Made by a program: the position numbers and the translations under genes | Part shown: one piece after another, positions 1-9,791 of the stretch | How the letters are laid out: each line of letters opens with the position of its first letter | Numbering within the stretch: the first letter of the stretch is position 1 | Source of the DNA: Glutinoglossum americanum | Taxonomy: Eukaryota; Ascomycota; Geoglossomycetes; Geoglossales; Geoglossaceae | Direction: 5' to 3' | DNA: 64,000 bases | NCBI GenBank assembly: GCA_020080175.1 | Contig: JAGHQL010000036.1 | Coordinates: 62,001 to 126,000 of the forward strand | The notes under the pieces: model-generated | What the model was told of the DNA's origin: nothing | Databases searched by the model: none | Seen by the model: only the letters and a program-made list of their open reading frames with translations

Positions 1-2
1 TG

Positions 3-1383
3 GAACACCTGATTGACAGGGAGACTGAACTACAAGTCCTACAGCGTCTTGCTAGGAAAAGGATTGGGCCGCGACTACTTGGTACTTTTACTAATGGCCG
101 TTTCGAGGAGTTTTTCTATGCTCAAACTTTGACATGCCAGGATCTTCCCTCCCCAGATACGTCTAAACAGATTGCTAAGCGCATGCGAGAGCTTCATGAC
201 GGAATTGAGTTGTTAAAAGAAGAACGGGATGCAGGCCCAAATGTTTGGAAGAATTGGGATAAATGGGTTGAGAGATCTGAACAGGTTATTTCTTGGGTGG
301 ACCGTATAGTGACCTTGGGACCCCAAGGCCCTAAGTGGCCCAAGCTGGGTGCTTGGAAGGACCGTGGCCTAGTCTGTGGTGTTGAGTGGTCTGTGTTTAG
401 GCGTGCGGTAGAACATTACAGGGAATGGCTAAACGAAAAATACGGAGGAGCGGAAGCTGTCAAACAGCTGCTTGTCTTCGCCCATAACGATGTGGGCGGC
501 ACCTAGAATTACCGCTAAGTTTGGGCATCGGGCTGACGTACTCACAGACTCAATACGGCAATATACTGCGACTTCAGCCAAGTGGGGAATCACCATTACT
601 ACTTCCGGCTAACGAACACAAGCAGCTCGTTGTCATAGATTTTGAATACGCTGCAGCCAATCTGCCAGGACTAGAATTTGCCAATCACTTTGTGAGTTAA
701 CGTTTATTAGAGAGTGTTGATATATGGTCATCTAATTTCTATATTATTAGACTGAGTGGTGTTATAACTATCATGATCCGGAGAAACCCTACGCATTGAA
801 TGAAGCTCGCTTTCCAAAGCTCTCGGAGCAAAGGACATTTATTAAGGCGTACGTAGAGCATCGCTCGGCCCACCACCATTCCGGGCCAACACCTGGATCA
901 CGTACTCCAGGCTCTATTTCCACATTCACGCTCGATGCTCGTGGCCCACCATCACAGGCTGCTGAAGATGAGGATAAGCGGGATAAAGAGACTGACAGGG
1001 AAATTGAACGACTACTACGAGACGCTAGGCTTTGGAGGGCAGCCAATTCGGCGCAGTGGGTTGCTTGGGGGATCGTTCAAGCACATCTCCCTGAGATCAA
1101 TGGCGATCTGCCAACGCCAGACCGCATGAATAGAGGCAGAGGGGAAAATTCTCAAATTCCGACGACACGTGTCTCTATCGGGACCGAAGAAATGGCGTTG
1201 AATAATGCCTCTGAAGAGGATAACCTCAATCTTGACGTAGAAGATGAGGACGAGTTTGACTACCTTGCATATGCTCAAGAACGGGCGATGTTTTTCTGGG
1301 GCGATCTCCTGTACCTGGGGGTCATCTCTCCCCACGAATTGCCTCCCCAGCTCCTTCTGAAGTTGAAAATGGTTAACTACTGA
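3..1383 (+). CDS. CKI1: Choline kinase, 3' part (5' end outside window)
   Basis: Phosphorylates choline (and often ethanolamine) with ATP, the first step of the CDP-choline route to phosphatidylcholine in the cytosol. The reading frame is open at the left edge, so the N-terminus is missing; 421 residues are visible. Exons read as 3-491, 548-691 and 751-1383. The Brenner phosphotransferase motif reads VFAHND/TQYGNIL and is interrupted by intron 1 just after the catalytic Asp. The choline-kinase motif IDFEYAAANLPGLEFANHF follows, then TEWCYNYHDPE after intron 2. Before them lies a well conserved block (NGRFEEFF, RMRELHDGI). The C-terminal part holds an acidic, weakly conserved insertion (around 1200-1260) before a conserved tail (FFWGDLLYLGVI). 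The family call is firm; choline versus ethanolamine preference cannot be decided from sequence alone. Confidence 0.93.
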
Positions 1384-1456
1384 ATTTTCTAATCCGTTCA
1401 GTCATGTAACCTCAGAGTATATTGTCATCTCAAAGCCCATTTGCTTTATCTACACA

Positions 1457-2512
1457 TTATAATGGCTGAGGGTTGATACTACCAAAGAATCCCGAAACCC
1501 ATCTGAGTGGACTTTGCTTTACTTCTGCCTTCCCTTTCAGCGATTTGCGCAAGGGGTGTTCTTTCTCCCATTTCTCATCCTCTATATAAACGTTTATTGC
1601 CTCTTCCAGACTATAATTGCATTGCTTGAGATAAAGCAGGGCGAGGTCATAACTACCCAGCAGGGAACCGTACGTATACTTAGCCCACCAACACAGCTCT
1701 AGATAATATGCTAGGGAGTAGATTTTAAATGTAGAGAGAACAGCGGGGGACAAGGAGAGTGCCTACTCTGGAACTTTACATGCCACCATCCATCTTCTCA
1801 CTTTGCTCTTTCGAATCTCTTCCTCTTCACCACCAACAGGCCTGGGGCTAAGACTTGTACCAGCTCTGTAGACTTGTCCTGGTATTATCAACGTTCTCCT
1901 GGCATGGAGTAGGTTATCGGACCATATTCCATTCGCCCTTCGGAGAGTGTCTACTGATATTCCATATTGGAGAGAGAGAGAGACAAGTGTGTCGTATCTA
2001 ATGTCGAGAAAGTGAAGTACGTCTTCTACAGGCTCAGAAGTTTTTCTAGATTGCGGCGAGGCACTTGTAGCCTCCCCTTGTGTCACCGACGCGTACGCTG
2101 GTAACTCGTCCGTCATAGGATTAGTAACGGGACAACTATCCGGTGGTAGCGGCGAGTATTCCGGTGGGTCGCGGGGCCCTTGGGGGAGCGAGGATGGTGT
2201 ACTTGATGCTTGGCAGAATGGGCCTATTGTGATATTGATATTCGGTTTAACGCGATGGCAAGGAGAAAAACTAACAATATATAGCAAACCGCTGGTTGTT
2301 CTGATATAACCGACAAGAAAGAAAGCGATAGATATTAGTACAACTCTTGTGCTGAGGCATATTAGGTATACTTTTATGCAATTTGCACAAACCGTCCGGC
2401 CACAACAGGGCGCCACTCGCGCAACGGATGTTCTGAGTTTCTCATCATATGACGGCAATGGGGTCGATAGTAGGACCGTGCATATACAGCAAGCCTCCTG
2501 AGGTGTCGCCAT
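1457..2512 (-). CDS. LysM protein with N-terminal RING-like zinc finger and C-terminal UBA-like segment
   Basis: Predicted 272-residue protein. Exons in transcript order are 2512-2372, 2300-2276 (a 25-nt microexon), 2223-1767 and 1652-1457. The start is the ATG at 2512; the frame is open further upstream but only with a TTG. The N-terminus has paired cysteines (CCIC, CC, CANC, then CPFC), a RING-like or treble-clef pattern. The microexon supplies NNQRFAIY, and the following splice restores a Cys codon, completing CPFCQ. A proline-rich linker leads to a LysM domain (YDTLVSLSLQYGIS...RANGI...LIIPG). After an RRWMVACKVPD segment the last exon gives a helix pair (YDLALLYLKQCNYSLEEAI) resembling a UBA fold. 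There is no signal peptide, so this is an intracellular LysM protein, not a chitin-binding effector. Function unknown; a ubiquitin-linked role is inference only. Confidence 0.8.
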
Positions 2513-3003
2513 TGGGTGGGAACTCGGGACATGTAAAATCGATGCGGGACGAGAATGAACGTTTCCCAAAATAATATCACGTGGGATAAGATAAGGGTTG
2601 CACGCTACATAGCCCTACTTAAGTGATGTACAGTCACACACACGAATCTGCTCGGCTCTCAATATCGCTTGCCTTGACATCACCTCAACTTCGCAACGTA
2701 ACCTTTGCAACTTGTTCCGCCATAAATCTCGAGGTATGTCTCAGCAGTCATATCCTAATGGCTTGAGTGTCTCAGCGAGCCGGAGGGAGCAATCACTCTT
2801 CAGCAGCTGTTTATTTCATGCTTTGAGGAGCGATACGCTTCCCTCTTCGCGACCGAGCTCAAGAACCCTCCTATGGATACTTTCCGGGGGGGCACTCTTT
2901 GTGCTCGAGGCTTCTGAAGGCTGATGAAAACCGTTCGTTGTGTTCGACAGATACCTCATCTCTTTCTTGACGATTTGAGAATCTCAGTCCGACCACCACT
3001 AAT
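2513..3003. promoter_or_regulatory. Divergent promoter region, LysM protein gene / uS8 gene
   Basis: This 491-bp space separates two divergently transcribed genes and carries no convincing coding exon. A good splice donor (gtatgt at 2734) and an acceptor ending at 2987 flank a stretch just before the uS8 start codon, so the ribosomal protein transcript may have a 5'UTR intron of about 254 nt. That is inference from splice signals only. Confidence 0.45.
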
Positions 3004-3658
3004 ATGGTCAAGACAAGCGTTCTGAACGATGCACTCAATAGCATCAACAATGCTGAGAAGGCCGGCAAGAGACAAGTTTTGATCCGACCAAGCTCCAAGG
3101 TTATTGTCAAGTTCTTGAGTGTGATGCAGAAGCACGGTATGTGTAAAGTTTTGCCTCTTTTAGGCCATCCTTTGTTTCGGGATGATAACTAGGCAATGGT
3201 CTCAAAACTGAACCACTCTACGACCCTTGTCTTTTAAGTTCCCGATATAATGATTTGCGAAGATCTTACACGTTTCTTTATGCGCCCCTGATCTGTAACG
3301 TTTAATCTATCGCCACAATGCTAATTTGATTGTCGACAGGCTACATTGGCGAGTTCGAGGAAGTTGATGACCACCGTTCCGGTAAAATCGTCATCCAACT
3401 CAATGGGCGGTAAGACATTTCTCTTCGGGGCCGCCTTTGGAACAATTGATGCTAATGCGTCGAATTAGCCTAAACAAAACTGGTGTCATCTCCCCACGTT
3501 ACAACGTCCGGCTTACCGATCTCGAGAAGTGGGTTGTGAAGCTCCTACCCTCTCGTCAGTTTGGCTACATTGTCCTTACAACATCGGCCGGCATCATGGA
3601 TCACGAGGAGGCACGGAGAAAGCACGTAGCTGGGAAGATCATTGGTTTCTTTTACTAG
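3004..3658 (+). CDS. RPS22: 40S ribosomal protein S22 / uS8 (S15a)
   Basis: Small-subunit ribosomal protein of the uS8 family, which binds the central domain of 18S rRNA. Exons are 3004-3136, 3340-3409 and 3469-3658, giving 130 residues, the normal length. The sequence is close to the fungal consensus throughout: [19 protein letters not shown] at the start, then [16 protein letters not shown] and the highly conserved end [18 protein letters not shown]. Intron 1 is 203 nt, clearly longer than most introns here, and may carry a small RNA (separate entry). A candidate 5'UTR intron lies upstream. High expression is expected from the family. Confidence 0.98.
3172..3299 (+). ncRNA. Possible intronic C/D-box snoRNA in uS8 intron 1
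   Basis: Inside the 203-nt first intron of the uS8 gene, boxes appear in C/D order: a C-like ATGATAA at 3182, CTGA at 3208, a C'-like ATGATTT at 3250 and CTGA at 3288. The flanks (gtttcggg before, tctgtaac after) can form an imperfect terminal stem. The C boxes deviate from the consensus and I found no rRNA target, so this is only a candidate. In S. cerevisiae an intron of RPS22B hosts the H/ACA snoRNA snR44, so an H/ACA RNA is an alternative. Confidence 0.2.
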
Positions 3659-4017
3659 TCAACTCAACTCTCTGGAAACCAGGAGGCAGTGATATTGTAC
3701 GTAGATAGCATTGTCAATGGTCGGCGTTGAGCGATATCAAAAGCAGGTGATCTTACAAAACACCAAGCAGCATACAAAAATCTAGAACTCAAAACCCGTC
3801 TTACCTCGGCAAGTGCAATGATACGCTTCTGTTCCACTAAAGAATTAAAATGTGTCCCTGCCAGCACTCTTTTTATCTCTAGCCTTAAAACAGTATTTCA
3901 ACTCAACCTAAGAAGGTTTTCATCCTAGAACGTCTTGTAGTGGATCTCCAACATTGCTAGAATACCGTCCAAGGAACGACCGCATCCAAACAACATCAGA
4001 ACGATCACGTCACAATT
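3659..4017. other. Intergenic, no gene recognised
   Basis: This 359-bp space separates the uS8 stop codon from the next start codon on the same strand. It should hold the uS8 3'UTR and the promoter of the phosphatase-like gene. I see no ORF with family resemblance and no clear repeat. Confidence 0.5.
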
Positions 4018-5215
4018 ATGGTTCTCGAAGTCATTTATGTGATTAGACATGGTGTACGTACACCTAGGTCAACCCCTCCTCTTTGCTGCTGAACGCAAGA
4101 CATGATCTCCCTCTACTAACCACCCTATCTTCAGTTCCGTACTAATTGGGTTGTCAACCCGGAAAGCGGCGTCTATTCTGCCTCTGTTCGCTCACCCACC
4201 AACATTCCCTCTGACCCTCCCCTTTCCGGCTATGGAGTGGAGCAATCGAAACAGCTGGCGAGTTACCTAGGGGAAATGCAACCGGCCGTAGATAGGGTAT
4301 ATTCGAGTCCATACTACCGCTGTTTACAGACGCTGGAACCGTATATCAAAGAGACGGGCATAGAGATCCGAGGCGAATGCGGGATCGGGTTCGTGCGCTG
4401 CTAGCTCGACCTGGTGTAGGCTCTTCGTCAAAGTTCTAACATGTTCCGTGGGCTTTGCTCCGCAGAGAATGGCACGGCACTGCATTGTTCGACCACCCGT
4501 CTCCCGCGCCCGCAAGCACTCTTCGCAGGTTATTCCCTATGTACTCTGAGAGCTACATTCCTGCTATTATCCCCGCGCCTTCAGGCGAATCGATCGAGGG
4601 CTTATACGACCGTACGGCCTATGCGCTAGCCCGTATAATTGCCCAATTAGATACTGAAGAAGGTCAACCGAAGACTGTACTTCTGTGCACGCACGCTGCA
4701 ACCTTAATAGCGACAGGGAGAACCCTGACTGGGCATTTGCCTGAGCACGTCGAGGAGGAGGACTTCAAACCATTTACCTGCTCGCTGTCCAAGTTTGTAC
4801 GAAGAAAGGATCCATCGGATAATATTAAGTTTATAGGCACGGTGAAAGCAGAAGAGGGAATACCACAGGTTGATTGGAGGAGTGGCCGCGGAATTGGAGG
4901 TGGATGGGACTGCGTGATAAATGGGGATTGTAGCTTCTTGAAGGGTGGTGCAGAGAGAGGATGGTAAGCCAAATTCAGTATCTCGCCCACTCAGTTTAAT
5001 ATCCGCACTTATCCCCTTGTAGGAAATTCGGGGATCTATAGCTCTTCATGCTTACATATTTTGCTGGCTTTCGTTACAGGGGATTTTCAGGCGATGAATC
5101 CTTCATTCCCCTACGAGGGCAAGAAATAACCCTTGATTCGAGAGAGCTTCTGAGCATCATCGCTGACGGAGGGAGTAACAAACTAAGGGAACAAAATGGC
5201 GGTTCTAGACTATGA
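4018..5215 (+). CDS. Histidine phosphatase superfamily (phosphoglycerate mutase-like) protein
   Basis: Predicted 307-residue protein from exons 4018-4053, 4135-4388, 4466-4963 and 5080-5215. The RHG catalytic signature spans the first splice (VIRHG/FRTNW). The second catalytic His lies in LLCTHAATLIATGR, and the conserved SSPYYRCLQTL and EWHGTALF segments are present, so the active site looks intact. The C-terminal region (GGWDCVINGDCSFLKGG, GWGFSGDESF) is typical of a fungal subgroup often annotated as phosphoglycerate mutase family and related to the phosphatase-like part of TFIIIC tau55 (Tfc7). A glycolytic role is unlikely; substrate unknown. Donor sites of introns 1 and 2 are atypical (gtacgt, gttcgt) but keep phase. 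Confidence 0.85.
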
Positions 5216-5474
5216 CGGATAATCTTAATCCTCTATCAGAATGAGTGGGATGCAAGGTTTTACTCTGGGGGGCCGTGAAGAGAAAGTGTTGGTTGGATGT
5301 ACCTATAATAGAATAACAAAGAGCTCGAACGGCTGAGAATAGGGACGTGGACAAGGCTTCTTTAACCAACTTCGTTCCAAAACCCGTCGAAACTACATCT
5401 GAAAATACCGCCAGCACTGTGACCCATCACCACCCATCTTGACAACATAGTGCATTCGCCCGGCCGGGTTGAGA

Positions 5475-5642
5475 CTAACAGAGATTCGAATACGCCCAGC
5501 GGATCTCGTCAACGGTGATATCGGTCTGAAAATACTCATTGAATAGCTTTGTGACCTGACTCCAGCTCTGTCTCTGCACCTCCCGCCCCTGTCTGATGTA
5601 CTGCAGCTGAATCTTCGTGAACTGGTGATCAAGAGAACCCAT
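5475..5642 (-). CDS. Small ORF with HTH/SANT-like segment, possibly one exon of a larger gene
   Basis: An ATG-initiated 55-codon frame, open further upstream without a clear start. The sequence contains a pattern reminiscent of fungal SANT/Myb-like helix-turn-helix repeats (SWSQVTKLFNEYF, VDEIRWAYSNL). The apparent stop codon overlaps a consensus donor (gttagt at the end of the frame), and an acceptor near 5397 leads to a further open frame, so the protein could continue towards 5210. It lies convergent to the phosphatase-like gene. Function unknown, and it may be spurious. Confidence 0.3.
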   Translation of the reverse strand: MGSLDHQFTKIQLQYIRQGREVQRQSWSQVTKLFNEYFQTDITVDEIRWAYSNLC

Positions 5643-6203
5643 TGCAAATGACGTGTTATTGAGCAAGGACGGCTGCTGTCGAGGCTGCTGTGTTGAGTTT
5701 TCCTGGAGCAATATTAACTTGGAGGTAAGGGGTGTGACTATAAGGTCAAGCACGGCTATCTAGATACCTGGGTGGGCTGAAATAGCAACAGATGCTTTGA
5801 TTTTTTAGTCTGTGTTTTGTCTTATCTTCATAAATTAGCCAAAAGAAATCGGGCTCTCCCTAGCTTAAGACCAGCAACGAGTTCTGCATTGTAGCACAGG
5901 AGGCTCTCCGGAAATAGTGAAACTGTCCCCCAAGGTCCTCAGTTCCTGATGAAATCTCGATATTAGGTATGATGCTAGGTTTGAGCTAAAATAACAAGGA
6001 CCCTATAAGATCAATTCATACTGCATTGAAGCCTGCAAGCACTGGCCGCTAGGCACACACTCGAAAATCCAGAGTGATGCGGCGAGATAATAGATTTGGA
6101 TTAAAGCACCCTGGTGGTCTGGCTAAGACGGGTCTAGTCCCGTTTAGGCACTGAGTAATTGTCAACAACCGGAATCGCCCATATTCTACGACGACGCTTC
6201 ACA
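5643..6203. other. Intergenic, promoter side of ATP12
   Basis: About 560 bp without a supported gene. It contains upstream sequence of the small HTH-like ORF on the minus strand and the presumptive promoter of ATP12 on the plus strand. No repeat or RNA gene was recognised. Confidence 0.45.
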
Positions 6204-7479
6204 ATGAAGCTCCTAACACCACTATCCCGCTTGTTGATACCGGAGATCCGCATATTTTACCCCGCACGTTCAATTGCACCCAATTACCGATGCCTCCATA
6301 CGACTAACCCGACGCCGGCTACACCGCTACCTGTCACTGCACATGGCCCGCCGCCCAAACCACCAATTCCTGCTGCGACTTCGCAGGAAGATCGCGTTGT
6401 GCGGCGGCGGAAACAGGCTGAGCTGATTAAGCAGGGGCAAGAGCTAGGTGGGGTTAGAAAACAACAGAATGATGGGGGCGTGAAGAAGCGGTTTTGGAAG
6501 AATGTGAAGGTCCATGAGACACCTGGTTCGTGCGAAGCATCTTCATCGCCTCCTGGCCTCTGTAGCTGTGTTTAATAGGGACATCCATTATGCCGCACGG
6601 CCAACGCTAACCAATGCTCTAGAGGGCCTTCAGGTTCACCTCGACCACCGGCCAATCCGCACACCCTCAAAAACCATCCTAACCCTCCCCCACTCCAAAT
6701 CGCACCTCGCAACCGCTATAGCCCTAGAATGGGACTTACTTACTTCCGCTTCGCAAGCCCTTAAGCAACACCTTATCCCATTAACCTCTCTAGCCTCCCG
6801 TGCGGCCGAGATTCAAGCCCTGGACTCCAAGGGTGACACTCGCATTCGTGGCGAAATCGTTTCTATGGCTATGCGCTATCTAGACACTGATACGCTACTC
6901 TGTTGGGCGCCCGCAGCGTCTAATTCTCATAATGTATCGCGCCTTAGGTTCGTCGAGGATGACACAGCGTCTCGTCCGGCGGAGTCGCTGCGTGACATAC
7001 AAATCCGTACCGCAAGGCCCATCATGGAGTTTCTAACGACACACGTCTGGCCCGGCATCGAGCTCGTCCCGATCACAGATGGGGATAGCATCCTCCCATG
7101 TCCACAGCCGGAAATGGCCAAGGAGGTCATACGTGGGTGGATCTCGGGGCTTCCAGCATTCGAGCTCGTGGCACTGGAACGTGGCGTCCTGGCGGGAAAA
7201 AGCTTACTGGTAGCGGCCCGCTTACTCATCGAATGGAGTGCGGAGTTCCAGCATATTCAGCCGCAACAACAGCAACAGGAAGATGTGGGCAGCGGGAGGA
7301 TAGGAATTACACGGCGATTCGGCATTGAGGAAGCTGCCGAAGCCGCGGACTTAGAAGTACGCTGGCAGACAGGCAAGTGGGGCGAGGTAGAGGATACACA
7401 TGACGTGAACAAAGAGGATCTGAGGAGGCAGTTGGGGAGTGTGGTCTTGCTGGTCTCGGGAGAGGGGGAGGATAGGTGA
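6204..7479 (+). CDS. ATP12: ATP12, mitochondrial F1-ATPase alpha-subunit assembly chaperone
   Basis: Chaperone that binds the F1 alpha subunit in the mitochondrial matrix and is needed to build the F1 hexamer. Exons 6204-6525 and 6623-7479 encode 392 residues, in line with fungal orthologues. The ATG at 6204 starts a basic, hydroxylated presequence (MKLLTPLSRLLIPEI). Conserved features include KKRFWKNVKVHETP/EGLQVHLD across the splice, RPIRTPSKTILTLP, the long helix with AIALEWD, and the C-terminal GLPAFELVALERGVLAGKS segment. The intron donor is atypical (gttcgt), but the junction recreates the expected Glu codon. The Gln-rich insertion near 7260 is probably a disordered loop. Confidence 0.94.
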
Positions 7480-8463
7480 ATGTTAACTAGATAAGGATTT
7501 CCACGGTGTGTAAAATATTTAGATAGGCAGTATAGATAGTGTTGCACACACACCCACCTATTGCTAGGCGTGGAAAATAGGAATCTCCAACACCATCGTT
7601 TCCTCTTCTGATGAAAGCAAAATAGTCTAATGCCCGTAGCCACGAGCATTCACCCGCCCTCACGTCTAGTATACATATGGACAGGATAGGCTAAGTTACT
7701 CGATTGAGTTTGTGCGAGTATCCCCGGACCCCCAAGATGTCTGCGTGTGTATACGGTCAGTGGCAATCCTATTTGGGAGAAAGAAAGCTATCCCACCCTA
7801 GCTATAGAGGAGAACAGGACTCGCACTAACACGCAGAGATAATGAAGGTTGTCGGAAGAACTGAAGGAAAAGAGGGGAAAAAGAAAATTATTGCGATACC
7901 AGAACTCGAATGTAAAGGGTTCGATGGAACGATTGGTCCATCGATTCCTTTCGTCTACTTCCCAACTGGGTGTGATCTTAATTTACTACTCTGCCTCGCA
8001 CTCCGGCTACGGGGTAAACATATGACCGAAACGAGTCACCGCTCACACATGCTATATGAAGTTCAAACAGAGAATTGTAATTAACAACTGAAATCGTAGA
8101 TCATTTTATCTGAAGAGGTTGCGCATACCGGCACACGTAATTCAACAGTGGACTCCCATAATCATAGGCACGCCCTCAGTCGAGCCACTATCATGGGGGG
8201 TGTTAGGTAAATTGTGCGATTTTAACCGCGCGATTTAGCGCGGACACTAGGCCTTGCCACAGGGACAGGGAGACGAATTGAACGGGAAGCTAGGGGATAT
8301 ATAAACAGATGAATCGAGGTACTACTCTGCTATTCTAAAAAACATTGCCACATCGATCGCATTACAACATCCCATTTTCCCCAGTGAGCTCGAAATCCCC
8401 AATATCTACGCAAATCTCGTGGCAGAAAAGAAATCCTCTGCTCTCAAAGCAGTTACCATCGTC
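7480..8463. other. Intergenic between convergent genes, no gene recognised
   Basis: This 984-bp space lies between the 3' ends of ATP12 and the choice-of-anchor-L gene. It contains an 80-codon plus-strand frame at 7842-8084 with no family resemblance, which I treat as chance. It probably holds two 3'UTRs; no RNA gene or repeat was seen. Confidence 0.45.
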
Positions 8464-9791
8464 TTACAAGAAGAAAACGGGGATGAGAGCGAAGAGTCCG
8501 ACGAGGCCTCCCACGAAGGTGGATACCTGGATACCGGTGGCTCCACCAGTGAAGGTAATCGGAGACGAAGTGTTTTTGGGTGGATAATAGATGGGCTTAG
8601 AGGCTGTTGCCGTGTAGGTGGCAACGGGGGCCTTGGTGGTATACGACGGGCTCACATACACGGTAGCCTTAGTAGTGTACGTCGGGCTCACATACACGGG
8701 TGGGGTAGTCTTGTAGACCGGGATTTCGGTGCAAGTCACCCAAGTAGTGATTGCCTCAAGGGTAACCGTGACGTATTTGGTGGTATCAAGATCGACGTAC
8801 TGTGAAAGGGTGGTGAGTTAGCTTTATTAGAATCTCCAAAAGGAGAGTGGATAGGCGATAAGTAGAAACATACTGTAGAAGTGACACAGGGGACAGTGAC
8901 GCTCTTGGTGAGGGTGTAGGTCACGACAGCAGCAGAGGTGACTGGGTGGCATGGATGGGTTTCCGGGCACGAGGTGATAGTGTGCCACTCGGTCTCGTAC
9001 TTGGTGATGACATCTGGGGCCTCAGTGGTATACGGAGCAGCAGAGGTGGTGGTGTTGCTGGGGGGAGAGATGACGGTCCCGTTCTTGCAGGCAGCCCCAT
9101 CAGAGCATCCGGAGAGGGTAATAAAGACGGCGCTGTCACGGATGTAGTCGGCAACATCGCACACAGCGATCTCGACAAGGTAGTAACCAGGGAGAGAGGC
9201 GAACCCGGCTTGGAGCAATGGGGTGGAGCCACCATAAGGACCAGAGGCAGGAGGGGTTAGGACGTTGGCGCCACTGAAAAACGGTCCATTGATGGTAATG
9301 GGAGCACCGGTATCGTCAAAGGCGATCTGAGTGCCGTTGATCCAGATGCCAAAGACATCGTTAAAGTCAGACCCAACATATTCAGGGTATTCGTCAGAGG
9401 CAAAGACGAATTGAGAGAAGAATCCAGGGTATCCTTCATCAAGCTCGACCTCCATGGTTAGGACGGCAGCGTCGAATGACACGCCACCAGATAGATCATC
9501 GCAGCGTCCAAAGCCAGGGAGGTCCTGCTCGGTACCCGACGTGCTTGGGTCATATGGGTGCAGAGCGTCACCAGAAGTCAGGATGGCGGCATCCTTGATG
9601 CCCAATGGCCCATCAGTATAGGTACCGGAACCAGTAGCTGCGCCTTGGAAGGAAGCAGAGATAAGAGAGACACCCGGTCCGAGGATAGCGTTTGCAAGTG
9701 TATTCGCATCACCCGTCGGGGTAATATTGGCAGCAGAAACGCCGGTTAGGGCCACAGCCGCCACGGCGGCCAACTTATTTGTGTAACGCAT
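8464..9791 (-). CDS. Secreted choice-of-anchor-L domain protein, probably GPI-anchored
   Basis: Predicted 417-residue surface protein; exons 9791-8874 and 8799-8464. A signal peptide (MRYTNKLAAVAAVALTGVSA) is followed at about residues 25-230 by a domain I recognise as choice-of-anchor L, best known from bacterial surface proteins: NTLANAILGPGVSLISASF, DGPLGIKDAAILTSGDA, then FVFASDEYPEYVGSDFNDVF and ADYIRDSAVFITLSGC. A Ser/Thr/Pro-rich stalk follows, with 12-residue repeats (VYVSPTYTTKA) and Cys pairs. The end is a small-residue patch then a hydrophobic tail (FVGGLVGLFALIPVFFL) without charged residues after it, as in GPI signals. The role at the fungal surface is unknown; adhesion or calcium-dependent binding are guesses. 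Transfer from bacteria is possible, but the intron and stalk show it is adapted to a fungal genome. Confidence 0.8.

Noticed and set aside
2513-2569. Longer N-terminus of the LysM protein starting MGNVHS (myristoylation-like)
   Set aside because: The first codon is TTG, not ATG; the ATG at 2512 is the sensible start.
7842-8084. 80-codon plus-strand frame between ATP12 and the surface protein gene
   Set aside because: No family resemblance and it sits between two 3' ends; most likely chance.
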